From positions 1-49,655 of the forward strand of contig NZ_JODY01000042.1 of NCBI RefSeq assembly GCF_000718015.1: a DNA stretch of 49,655 bases. The letters are read 5' to 3'. The notes under the pieces are model-generated. The model saw nothing but the letters and a program-made list of their open reading frames with translations. It did no database searches and had not been told where the DNA came from. The stretch is from Streptomyces catenulae (GTDB taxonomy: Bacteria > Actinomycetota > Actinomycetes > Streptomycetales > Streptomycetaceae). A program made the translations under genes and the position numbers. Shown here one piece after another: positions 8,128-15,036 of this stretch (the first letter of the stretch is position 1; every line of letters begins with the position of its first letter).

Positions 8128-8227
8128 TCCGCGGCGCCGGATGCCCCGTGTTCCTGTGATCACTTCCCAGACGCTCCCGATCAGGTAATTGACAGGTCGG
8201 GGACGCCAGCTCATTTGAGTGAATCAG

Positions 8228-8255
8228 CGCAACTCGGCCGGACGGCCGAAGTTGG
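8228..8255 (+). promoter_or_regulatory. Candidate BldN-type promoter of rodlin 2
   Basis: CGCAAC (8228-8233), 16 bases, AGTTGG (8250-8255), ending 45 bases before the start codon, exactly as for rodlin 1. Confidence 0.6.
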
Positions 8256-8300
8256 GCATGTTGCCCGGCCCCGGGCAACCCGGAAAACGAAGGACAATCA

Positions 8301-8711
8301 ATGATCAAGAAGGCTCTGGCTACCGCAGCCGCGGCTGCGTCCATCGTTGGTATCGCCGCCGCTGCCGCCCCGCAGGCGATGGCGATCGGCAACGACCACG
8401 GCACGAGTTCCGTCAACGGCAACGGCGCCATGCAGGCGTACGGCAACTCCTCGACGTACGGCTCCATGAGCCCGCAGATCGGTCTCATCCAGGGCTCGCT
8501 CAACAAGCCCTGCATCGGTCTGCCCGCCAAGGCGAACCTCGGCTCGCTGGTCGGTCTCGTGCCGGTCTCGGTCCAGGACATCAACGTGCTGTCCTCGCCG
8601 CAGAACCAGCAGTGCACCGAGAACTCCACCCAGGCCAAGGGTGACGAGGCGCTGTCGCACATTCTGGACGACATCCCGCTGCTCTCGGGCAACGGCGCCG
8701 GTAACCACTGA
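8301..8711 (+). CDS. Rodlin (second of three)
   Basis: A 136-residue rodlin with a signal peptide ending APQAMA and the mature sequence opening [21 protein letters not shown]. It keeps LNKPC, the [22 protein letters not shown] core and the [19 protein letters not shown] tail. It has the same length as rodlin 1 and differs mainly in conservative positions, so it is a paralogue from duplication. ATG start at 8301 with AAGGAC upstream. A strong terminator follows the stop codon. Confidence 0.95.
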   Translation: MIKKALATAAAAASIVGIAAAAAPQAMAIGNDHGTSSVNGNGAMQAYGNSSTYGSMSPQIGLIQGSLNKPCIGLPAKANLGSLVGLVPVSVQDINVLSSPQNQQCTENSTQAKGDEALSHILDDIPLLSGNGAGNH

Positions 8712-8725
8712 CCGGCACCCGCTGA

Positions 8726-8764
8726 CCCGGGCCGCCCGGCCCTCCTTCTTCCGGGCGGCCCGGG
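8726..8764 (+). terminator. Terminator of rodlin 2
   Basis: A 14-bp perfect stem (8726-8739 with 8751-8764), an 11-base pyrimidine loop, then TTTCCCTTT. Confidence 0.85.
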
Positions 8765-9069
8765 TTTCCCTTTGCCCGCATCCGTTTTCCCTTCGGACGA
8801 GTTCCGGTGTGGTGATGCGTACGGAAATCGGAAGGGTGCGCGTACGGATGACGGAGTTGCGTACGTGATGAATGCGGGCGGGGGAAATCCGGGCGCCGGA
8901 ATAGGTGCCGGAAAATGCCGGGACAGAATGTCCGGCATCGTTACCGGTACGTGACCATTACAGGCCCGGGTCATTCGTTGGTCATGGTGTGTGGAGGGAC
9001 GCATGCCCATGCGTTCGCGGGATTGATGGGGTTGCGGACGCGTGGGCATGCCACCGGAAGCGGCACAGG

Positions 9070-9101
9070 GCCCGCGTCGCCGAGAAATCGGCGGCGCGGG
9101 C
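9070..9101. terminator. GAAA-tetraloop stem-loop between convergent genes
   Basis: A 14-bp stem with one wobble (9070-9083 with 9088-9101) closed by a GAAA tetraloop and followed by TTTGTGTGT on the plus strand. It lies just past the stop codon of the minus-strand secreted protein gene. Confidence 0.8.
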
Positions 9102-9138
9102 TTTGTGTGTGTCCGGGGCGCGTGCGCTCCCGGGCCCG

Positions 9139-9714
9139 TCAGCCCTTGGGCAGGCTCGGCAGTCCGGGCAGATCGGGGGCGGGCAGACCGCTGTCCAGGG
9201 TGAGGGCGAGGACGACGTTGACCGCGCCGGTGAGGGCGCCGGTGAGCGCGGTGCCGATGGCCGCCGGGTCGCCCGAGGTGACCGCCTTCACCAGGGCGTC
9301 GATCCTGGCCTTGAGGTCGACCAGCGCGCTGGCCTTGAGGTCGGCGGCGCGGGTGTCGCCGGGCCGGGTGGCGGACTTCGTGGGCCGGGACTGCTGTGCG
9401 GCGGCGATGGCCCGGTCGACGGCTTCCTTCTTCTGCGTCAGCTGGTCGGCGGGGAGCTTGCCGCCGTCGGCGCCCAGGACGGCGTTCAGCAGGTCCGTCA
9501 CCGGCGCCAGGACCGCGGTCTGACCCTTGAGCGCGGCGACCTGCTTGAGCAGCGCCGAAGCGTCCGGCAGCGGCGCCGCCACGGGCGCGGTGGTGACGGT
9601 CTGCCGGGCGTCGCCGGTGATCCTGGAGGCGACCGCGGTGCCCGCGGCGCCGAGCACCAGCGTGCCGCAGACCGCGGACGAGACGAGCAGACCGGATCTC
9701 CGGGACATACGCAT
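9139..9714 (-). CDS. Secreted protein of unknown function within the surface cluster
   Basis: A 191-residue predicted secreted protein. Its signal peptide (MRMSRRSGLLVSSAVCGTLV and following) ends near TAVA, residue 29. The mature part is Ala/Leu/Asp-rich and looks helical (LLKQVAALKGQTAVLAPVTD; LKARIDALVKAVTSGDPAAI), ending in the Pro/Leu/Gly tail LPGLPSLPKG. No Cys in the mature region and no membrane anchor. ATG at 9714 has GGAAG five bases upstream; an in-frame ATG lies at 9708. It is the only gene of the cluster on the minus strand, facing away from rodlin 3. I do not recognise a family; the link to surface assembly is positional only. Confidence 0.82.
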   Translation of the reverse strand: MRMSRRSGLLVSSAVCGTLVLGAAGTAVASRITGDARQTVTTAPVAAPLPDASALLKQVAALKGQTAVLAPVTDLLNAVLGADGGKLPADQLTQKKEAVDRAIAAAQQSRPTKSATRPGDTRAADLKASALVDLKARIDALVKAVTSGDPAAIGTALTGALTGAVNVVLALTLDSGLPAPDLPGLPSLPKG

Positions 9715-10044
9715 GGCAGCTTCCTTTCGGGGCGGGGAGGGGCTCCCCGCCACCCTGCGAACGCCCGTCACCCACTGCAAGGCGGGCGCCACCGACAGTG
9801 AGCCGACGTGCTCGGCCGGGACCTCGCTGACCTCGTACTTCCCGGTGCTGATGGCCGGTGCGGGGCGTTGCGGCCAATGGGGGAGCGGCGGGTGCGGCGT
9901 GGGGCGCGTGTGAGCGAAGGGTGACGGCCGGACGCCCGCCGGGTCGCCATCTGTTCGGGTGACGGACCGGAACCAGGCGCGGTGTGGCGGGTTGTTGAAA
10001 CAGGGCTTCTGTACCGGAAGTCCGTGTACCGAAGGGTTTGCACG
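9715..10044. other. Divergent intergenic region, secreted protein / rodlin 3
   Basis: No gene. An 8-bp hairpin (9731-9738 with 9744-9751) lies in the 5' leader of the minus-strand gene, just ahead of its ribosome-binding site. The rodlin 3 promoter candidate is at 9968-9995. Confidence 0.6.
9968..9995 (+). promoter_or_regulatory. Candidate BldN-type promoter of rodlin 3
   Basis: CGGAAC (9968-9973), 16 bases, GGTTGT (9990-9995), ending 49 bases before the ATG. Confidence 0.6.
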
Positions 10045-10455
10045 ATGAAGAAGATCATGGCGGGCGCCGCTGTCGCGGCGTCGGTGCTCGGGTTCTCCGC
10101 CGCGGCGGTCCCGCAGGCGATGGCGACCGGTAACGACCACGGCACGTCCACCGTCAACGGCAACGGCGCCCAGACCGCCTACGGCAACTCCACCACGCAC
10201 GGCAAGCTCAGCCCCTCGGCCGGTCTGGTCCAGAGCTCGCTGAACGACCTGTGCCTCGGCGTGCCGGTCAAGGCGAACGTCGGCTCGCTCGTCGGCCTGC
10301 TGGTGCCGGTCGCGGTCCAGGACGTCAACGTCCTGTCCAACCCGCAGAACCAGCAGTGCGCCGAGAACTCCACCCAGGCCAAGGGCGACGAGCCGATCTC
10401 GCACGTCCTGGACGACATCCCGGTGCTGTCCGCGAACGGCGCGGGCAACCACTGA
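10045..10455 (+). CDS. Rodlin (third of three)
   Basis: A 136-residue rodlin starting MKKIMAGAAVAASVLGFSAA with cleavage after PQAMA. The mature domain opens TGNDHGTSTVNGNGAQTAYG and keeps LNDLC, VGSLVGLLVPVAVQDVNVLS, NPQNQQC and LDDIPVLSANGAGNH. It has one extra Leu in the VGLLVPV segment relative to the other two. The ATG at 10045 follows GAAGGG; the longer in-frame opening at 9982 overlaps the promoter candidate and is rejected. The DNA from about 10319 to 10390 is almost identical to the matching part of rodlin 1. Confidence 0.95.
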   Translation: MKKIMAGAAVAASVLGFSAAAVPQAMATGNDHGTSTVNGNGAQTAYGNSTTHGKLSPSAGLVQSSLNDLCLGVPVKANVGSLVGLLVPVAVQDVNVLSNPQNQQCAENSTQAKGDEPISHVLDDIPVLSANGAGNH

Positions 10456-11030
10456 GAGCCCGGCGGCCCGGCTGCCGTGTGCGCCCCGGTCACCGGGGCG
10501 TACGGATACGGGGCCGGGTCGTCGTTCGCCTCGGGCCCGGGGCGTGGCGTGGTGAGGTCGCCGCGTTCCGGGTCCCGGGGTGGGTGGGGAAGGGGGCGGG
10601 TCCGCCGTGGGCGGTGGGCCCGTGGTGGGGGAAATGCTCGGCGGCCGGCCGAGCGGATCCGGCGGGCCGCTCGGCCTGGGCCGCCCGGTCGAGACGACCG
10701 TCGGCATCGCCGGACGACTCGACCGCAGCGCCGCCGTCCGGCGGGCCCGGTGGCGCTGCGGCTGGAAGCCACCCGGCGCGGACGACGGCTGTGCGGATCA
10801 ACGCGCCAGGGGCCGTCCCCGGTACGGGAAGGATCGTTCTTTCCCTCATTGGTGGGACCAGGCACCCAGGGGGTTTGAAGCGGCTCGAACGGAGTGGCCG
10901 GGTGCGCCGCTCTCCGCCGTGTGCGCCGGGGCCGGGGGCGGGCGGTGGCGTACGCCGGGGCCGGAGGCGGCGTCCTCTGCGAAAATGGCAGGACAAAGCG
11001 CTCAGAAGCGACGAAAACGGGGAGTGTGGC
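10456..11030. other. 575-base intergenic region after rodlin 3
   Basis: No gene I can support; the open frames here are Arg/Gly/Pro shadows of GC bias. It holds the rodlin 3 stem-loop (10482-10500) and a second 10-bp hairpin (10647-10656 with 10667-10676). The amidohydrolase promoter presumably lies in the last 100 bases, but I cannot define it. Confidence 0.5.
10482..10500 (+). terminator. Short stem-loop after rodlin 3
   Basis: An 8-bp GC-rich stem with a TCA loop (10482-10489 with 10493-10500), 26 bases after the stop codon. Confidence 0.6.
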
Positions 11031-11876
11031 ATGCGAATAGCGCTGGCGCAGACCGACTGCCTGCTGGGGGATCTGGCGGGGAACCTCGCCGTCGCCCGGG
11101 ACCAGATCGAGCGGGCCGCGGCGGAGGGCTCGGACCTGGTGGTCTTCCCCGAACTGAGCCTGCACGGCTACCACTTGGGCGCCCTGGAGCGGGACACCTC
11201 GGTGGAGGTGCGCGATCCGCGGCTGCTGGAGCTGAGCACGCTCGGCCCGGACGTCGTGATCGGGTTCCACGAGCACACCAGCCTGCGCGCGTACAACACC
11301 TCGGCGTACTACGCGGCGGGCGAGCTGGTCCATGCGCACCGCAAGCTCTATCTGCCGAACTATCTGGCCTGGGAGGAGCGCAAGCACGTCAGCCCCGGGC
11401 AGTCGATGCGCGCGTACGACCTGGGCAGCGCGTCGGGCGGCGGGCGGGCGGCGACGCTGGTGTGCAACGACGCCTGGCAGCCGGTGCTGCCATGGCTGGC
11501 GGTGCAGGACGGCGCGGAGGTGCTGTTCGTGCCGACGAACAGTGCGGCGAGCCTGGACCCGGAGGCGATGGACACCGGCCTCTACTGGGACACGCTGCTG
11601 TCGTACACCGCGAAGATGCTCCAGTGCTGGGTGATCTTCGTCAACCGGGTCGGCAGCGAGCACGGCGCGACCTTCTGGGGCGGCTCACGGGTGGTGGATC
11701 CCCGGGGCGCGGTGGTGGCGCAGGAGCCGAAGTGGGAGCCGGCGCTCGTCACCGTCGACGTCGACCCGTCCGAGGCGCGTCGGCAGCGCCGGGCGGTGCC
11801 GCTGGTCGCCGAGGCGCGGCTCGGGCTCGTGGACCGCGAGGTGCGGCGGCTGATCGACGAGGGCGGGGACCACTGA
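11031..11876 (+). CDS. Carbon-nitrogen hydrolase (nitrilase superfamily amidohydrolase)
   Basis: A 281-residue cytosolic enzyme with the complete nitrilase Glu-Lys-Cys triad: Glu41 in VVFPELSLHGY, Lys105 in HRKLYLPNY and Cys145 in LVCNDAWQPVLPW. Such enzymes hydrolyse amides or carbamoyl groups, releasing ammonia. The short length and an N-terminus directly at MRIALAQTDCLLGDL point to the amidase branches and away from true nitrilases. The ATG at 11031 has GGGGAG six bases upstream. The TatA-type gene downstream is convergent. Substrate unknown. Confidence 0.92.
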   Translation: MRIALAQTDCLLGDLAGNLAVARDQIERAAAEGSDLVVFPELSLHGYHLGALERDTSVEVRDPRLLELSTLGPDVVIGFHEHTSLRAYNTSAYYAAGELVHAHRKLYLPNYLAWEERKHVSPGQSMRAYDLGSASGGGRAATLVCNDAWQPVLPWLAVQDGAEVLFVPTNSAASLDPEAMDTGLYWDTLLSYTAKMLQCWVIFVNRVGSEHGATFWGGSRVVDPRGAVVAQEPKWEPALVTVDVDPSEARRQRRAVPLVAEARLGLVDREVRRLIDEGGDH

Positions 11877-11954
11877 GCGGCCCGCGCGGGGCCGCCGGGA
11901 CGGCCCCTGCCGGGCTGCGGCCCGTGGGGCGGCGCTCCGGCGGCCGGAGCCGGG

Positions 11955-12176
11955 TCAGCGACCGGCGGTGGTCGCCTCCGTGCGCGGCGCGGCGGCGGGC
12001 TGCTCGGGGGTGTCGGTGGCGCGGTCGTCCTTGAGCGCCTTCGCCTCCGACTTCAGGATGCGCATCGAGCGGCCGAGACCGCGGGCCATGTCCGGCAGCT
12101 TCTTCGAGCCGAAGAGCAGGACGCAGGCGACGATGATCAGGACCAGGTGCCAGGGTTCCAAGGCGTTCCGGAGCAT
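11955..12176 (-). CDS. tatA: TatA/E-type twin-arginine translocase protein
   Basis: A 73-residue protein with the TatA plan: a short N-terminus, one transmembrane helix (about residues 9-23, [14 protein letters not shown]), the FG hinge, then an amphipathic helix ([20 protein letters not shown]) and a charged disordered tail. TatA forms the pore through which folded twin-arginine substrates pass. It is not beside tatC here and is shorter than the main actinobacterial TatA, so it may be a second copy. It starts [11 protein letters not shown], with Trp in place of the usual polar N-terminal residues. Frames extending upstream lack support. Confidence 0.88.
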   Translation of the reverse strand: MLRNALEPWHLVLIIVACVLLFGSKKLPDMARGLGRSMRILKSEAKALKDDRATDTPEQPAAAPRTEATTAGR

Positions 12177-12288
12177 GGGGGGCGCTCGCTTTCGTCGGGG
12201 GTGCCTGCGGACGTTCTGCCCAGTATGACCGGAACGGACACGGCGTCCGGCGGAGGGGGGCATCCGGGGGACGGGTGCCCTTCGGCGT

Positions 12289-12432
12289 TCACCAGGGAGC
12301 CGCCCGGCCGTCGGGGCGCCGTTCCTCGCGCGGGGCGTGCGCGGAGAGGGTGACGGCCCGGTGTGCCGCGCGGCGGACGGCGTAGCGGGCGGCGGTGGCG
12401 ACCTCGGGAATCTTATTGAAAACGGTAATCAT
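12289..12432 (-). CDS. Possible 47-residue small basic protein
   Basis: An ATG at 12432 opens a 47-codon frame to TGA at 12289: [20 protein letters not shown], then an Arg/Ala/His-rich helix and a charged tail ending RAAPW. No Shine-Dalgarno is visible, but TACCAT lies exactly six bases before the ATG, the geometry of a leaderless Streptomyces transcript. The first codons are unusually A/T-rich (ATT, GTT, AAT, AAG, ATT), then the frame becomes typical high-GC3 coding. It is upstream of and codirectional with the TatA-type gene. No family recognised. Confidence 0.42.
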   Translation of the reverse strand: MITVFNKIPEVATAARYAVRRAAHRAVTLSAHAPREERRPDGRAAPW

Positions 12433-12438
12433 GTAGCG

Positions 12439-12444
12439 ATGGTA
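12439..12444 (-). promoter_or_regulatory. Candidate leaderless -10 box (TACCAT) of the 47-residue frame
   Basis: TACCAT on the minus strand ends six bases before the ATG at 12432. No convincing -35 box. Confidence 0.3.
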
Positions 12445-12661
12445 GCCCGGTGCGCCGCGGAGGGCTCACGGGTGGGCGCGGCGGGGTGAGGGGATTGTGT
12501 CGATCGGGGTGGGGGCGGGTGTCGCGGGGCCGGAGGGAACCCGTCGGCGTCGGCGTACGTCCCAGCGGCGACCGGTGGGACGCATGGGGCGGGCGAGGGT
12601 GACGGGGCTCGGGTGGGCTTTCCGTGTTTGACGTGCGGTAACGGCGTCGGCACCGCCCGTC

Positions 12662-12688
12662 GTGCACGTGCATCTGTACATGCATCTG
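12662..12688 (+). promoter_or_regulatory. Shared 27-bp element, copy A, upstream of the DUF397 gene
   Basis: GTGCACGTGCATCTG (12662-12676), four variable bases, TGCATCTG (12681-12688). The same composite element occurs on the opposite strand at 13887-13913, with all 23 fixed positions identical. This copy overlaps a 7-bp inverted repeat ACATGCA/TGCATGT (12678-12693) and points toward the DUF397 gene, which starts 61 bases later. Likely a regulator operator; the XRE protein encoded nearby is the obvious candidate. Confidence 0.65.
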
Positions 12689-12749
12689 CATGTGAACCTG
12701 GTTATGCTGCCGAGTAGTTGAACGTCAGTCATGATCCGGGGGAGCCCCT

Positions 12750-12989
12750 GTGCCGCACGCATACAACGGGATGGCCGCGACCGATCTCCCCGGCGCCGCC
12801 TGGCAGAAGAGCCGCCACAGCAACTCGCAGGGTTCCTGCGTGGAGTTCGCGAAGCTGCCCGGCGGGGAGATCGCGGTACGGAACTCGCGTTTCCCCGAGG
12901 GGCCCGCGCTGATCTACACACCCGCCGAGGTCGAGGCGATGCTGCTCGGCGTCAAGGACGGCGAGTTCGACCACCTGATCCGCGACTGA
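12750..12989 (+). CDS. DUF397 domain protein
   Basis: A 79-residue protein with the DUF397 signature: AAWQKSRHSNSQGSCVEFAK, then IAVRNSRFPEGPALIYTPAE and a C-terminal helix ending EFDHLIRD. DUF397 proteins are small actinobacterial proteins found beside XRE-DUF5753 regulators (the abaA/whiJ-type loci), several of which influence aerial growth and antibiotic production. The GTG at 12750 has GGGGGAG five bases upstream. The 27-bp element shared with the divergent HATPase/XRE region lies upstream, suggesting common control. The biochemical role of the family is not settled. Confidence 0.92.
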   Translation: MPHAYNGMAATDLPGAAWQKSRHSNSQGSCVEFAKLPGGEIAVRNSRFPEGPALIYTPAEVEAMLLGVKDGEFDHLIRD

Positions 12990-13292
12990 TCCGCGACTGA
13001 CCGTCGAGGAGCCGGGCCGAGGCGTATCGCCGCAGGTCAGAGGTTGTTTTTCGAGGCGCGGACCGAGTGGGGTCCGCGCCTTGACGTGCGGGGTCGCGGC
13101 TCTGTCGGCGCCCCGCGTGGTCGCGCGCGTGCCCGTCCGGCGTCGAGGTGCGTACGTCCTCGCGCGGGCCTCGCCGGGGCCTCGCGCCGATGTCCGGACA
13201 CAGGTGTGCCGGGGCCTCGGCGGTGAGGGCCCCGGCGGGTGCTGTGCCGTGACGGTGCGGCCCGGGAGCGGTGCGCGCCCCGGGGGAAGGGG
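12990..13292. other. Convergent gap, DUF397 / ATPase genes
   Basis: No gene. It contains the stem-loop at 13054-13081 and otherwise plain GC-rich sequence. Confidence 0.55.
13054..13081. terminator. Stem-loop between convergent genes
   Basis: An 11-bp perfect stem (13054-13064 with 13071-13081), a six-base loop, preceded by GTTGTTTTT on the plus strand. Confidence 0.65.
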
Positions 13293-13775
13293 TTACGGGA
13301 CCCGGAAGAGGGCCCAGACGATCTTGCCGTGCGGGGCGCCCGAGAGCGGCTGCCAGCCCCAGCTGTCGCTGAACGACTCCACGAGATACAGCCCGCGACC
13401 GCCCTCCGCGCCGAAGTCCGCCTCACCGGCGACCGGTGAGTCGTCGCTCGGGTCGCGCACCGCGCACACCAGCCGCGAGGACCAGTGCATCAGGTGCAGC
13501 CGGGCCGGCGGGGTGTCGTCCGTCAGCTCCGGGGCGGCGAGGACCGCATGGCGCAGGGCGTTGGTGACCAGCTCGGACACGACCAGTTCGACGCCGTCGA
13601 AGAGGCCCTCCAGGCCCCAGTCGCGCAGCGTGTCGCGGGTGAACTTCCGTGCGCCGCCCACCGATTCGTAGCGCGGTGGCAGCGAGCAGGAGGCGGAGCC
13701 GGAGACTGTCCAGGGGTCGACGGGAAAGACGCTCTGCCCTAATGGATCGAGCCTGGTCAAAACCTTGGTCCCCAT
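13293..13775 (-). CDS. ATP-binding anti-sigma-type regulator (HATPase_c, SpoIIAB/RsbW-like)
   Basis: A 160-residue stand-alone GHKL ATPase of the anti-sigma/switch-kinase type. The N box is ELVTNALRH (Glu68, Asn72), followed by VRDPSDDSP (G1-like) and the Gly-rich GGRGLYLVE lid (about 126-134). Such proteins bind a sigma factor or phosphorylate an anti-sigma antagonist. Streptomyces carries many, often beside DUF397 and XRE-DUF5753 genes as here. The ATG at 13775 has AGGAG eight bases upstream; a GTG nine bases earlier overlaps that site and is less likely. No antagonist or sigma factor gene is adjacent, so its partner is unknown. Confidence 0.9.
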   Translation of the reverse strand: MGTKVLTRLDPLGQSVFPVDPWTVSGSASCSLPPRYESVGGARKFTRDTLRDWGLEGLFDGVELVVSELVTNALRHAVLAAPELTDDTPPARLHLMHWSSRLVCAVRDPSDDSPVAGEADFGAEGGRGLYLVESFSDSWGWQPLSGAPHGKIVWALFRVP

Positions 13776-14088
13776 GCGAGGCACTCCTGGCGTTCGCGGA
13801 CGTCATGACCCGGCCGGTCTGGCGGATCTGGCGGATCTTTCACGAGCGTGCATGCGTGCGACGCCCATGGTTCCGAATGCGTACGCCAGATGCAAGGGCA
13901 GATGCACGTGCACGTGCCAGGGTTGCGAGGATGGATTCCGGTTCGCGGTGAATTCTTCTCCGGTGCAGGGTGTGGAGAGCATGGGCGGACCTCACATATC
14001 AGTAACCGGCCGAGCACTCAACGACGCAGGAACGTGGCAGACTGCCGGGCTATGTTGGGCGGGTCGGGGCCAGGGGAGGGGCGAAACG
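13776..14088. other. Divergent regulatory region, HATPase / XRE-DUF5753
   Basis: No gene. It carries copy B of the shared 27-bp element (13887-13913). A possible -10 box TATGTT at 14051-14056 lies in the leader of the XRE gene, with no good -35 partner. Confidence 0.6.
13887..13913 (-). promoter_or_regulatory. Shared 27-bp element, copy B, in the HATPase/XRE divergent region
   Basis: Read on the minus strand: GTGCACGTGCATCTG (13913-13899), four bases (CCCT), TGCATCTG (13894-13887). The 23 fixed positions are identical to copy A at 12662-12688. It points at the HATPase gene, whose start is 111 bases away. Confidence 0.65.
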
Positions 14089-14952
14089 GTGTCGGCAAGT
14101 GAGTCGAACGGGTCGGTGGTGCGGAGGATCCTGCTGGGATCGCAGCTGCGCCGACTGCGGGAGTCGCGCGGCATTACGCGGGAGGCGGCGGGTTACTCGA
14201 TCCGCGCCTCCGAATCGAAGATCAGCCGCATGGAGCTGGGGAGGGTCAGCTTCAAATCCCGCGATGTGGAAGACCTGTTGGCGCTGTACGGCGTGAGCGA
14301 CGAGCAGGAGCGCGCCGCGCTGCAGTCACTGGCGCGCGAGGCCAATGTCGCGGGCTGGTGGCACAGTTACTCCGATGTGCTCCCCGGTTGGTTCCAGACA
14401 TATATCGGCCTGGAGGGCGCCACCTCGCTGCTGCGCACCTATGAAGTGCAGTTCATCCACGGCCTGTTGCAGACCGAGGAGTACGCGGACGCGGTGGTGC
14501 GGCGCGGGATGCCGGACGCCGCGCCGGAGGAGATCGAACGCCGGGTCGCGCTCCGGCTGGAGCGGCAGAAGCTGCTGGTCGCCGAGCGCCCCACGGAGTT
14601 CCACTGCGTACTCGACGAGGCCGCGCTGCGTCGCCCGTACGGGGAGAGACAGGTGATGCGCGAGCAGTTGAGACATCTCATAGAGGTGTCGGAACGGCCG
14701 AACGTACGTCTTCAGGTGATGCCCTTCCAGATGGGCGGGCACTCCGGGGAGAGCGGCGCCTTCACGATGCTGGGCTTCCAGGAGGACGGGCTGCCGGACA
14801 TCGTCTATCTGGAGCAGCTCACCAGCGCGCTCTATGTGGACAAGCCCGAGGAGGTCGCCCAGTACGCGCGGGTGATGGGGCGGTTGCAGGAGGAGGGGCC
14901 GAGTCCGGCGGAGAGCCGTGACCTTTTGCGTGGTCTACTCCAATTGATGTAA
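14089..14952 (+). CDS. XRE-family regulator with DUF5753 domain
   Basis: A 287-residue DNA-binding regulator. Residues about 14-70 form a lambda-repressor-like HTH (LGSQLRRLRESRGITREAAG, then SESKISRMELGRVS). A DUF5753 domain fills the rest, with the typical openings YIGLEGATSLLRTYEVQFIH and GLLQTEEYADAVVR and a C-terminal YLEQLTSALYVDKPEEV block. This is the standard partner of DUF397 proteins in Streptomyces. The GTG at 14089 follows GGGGAGG. It is divergent from the HATPase gene, with one copy of the 27-bp element between them. The aldehyde dehydrogenase follows on the same strand after 84 bases. Confidence 0.92.
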   Translation: MSASESNGSVVRRILLGSQLRRLRESRGITREAAGYSIRASESKISRMELGRVSFKSRDVEDLLALYGVSDEQERAALQSLAREANVAGWWHSYSDVLPGWFQTYIGLEGATSLLRTYEVQFIHGLLQTEEYADAVVRRGMPDAAPEEIERRVALRLERQKLLVAERPTEFHCVLDEAALRRPYGERQVMREQLRHLIEVSERPNVRLQVMPFQMGGHSGESGAFTMLGFQEDGLPDIVYLEQLTSALYVDKPEEVAQYARVMGRLQEEGPSPAESRDLLRGLLQLM

Positions 14953-15036
14953 CGCGTGGGTAGGATGACCAGCCATCAGGAGGCAATACCCCACAACTGG
15001 GCGCCCCGGGCGCCCAGTTCTCCAGATCGGGATGGC

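Larger units (their letters stand above)
8712..9138. other. Convergent intergenic region after rodlin 2
   Basis: No convincing gene; the open frames here lack rodlin- or chaplin-like composition. It contains two terminators (8726-8764, 9070-9101), an imperfect hairpin at 8915-8938 (one bulge), and a 9-bp inverted repeat GCATGCCCA at 9001-9009 with its partner at 9043-9051. Confidence 0.55.

Noticed and set aside
8905..9801. 298-residue plus-strand frame over the secreted protein gene
   Set aside because: It is antisense to a gene with a signal peptide and good ribosome-binding site, and is Gly/Arg-rich itself.
10477..10878. Open frames in the gap after rodlin 3
   Set aside because: Arg/Gly/Pro-rich with no start signal and no typical protein pattern. 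I see no coding evidence.
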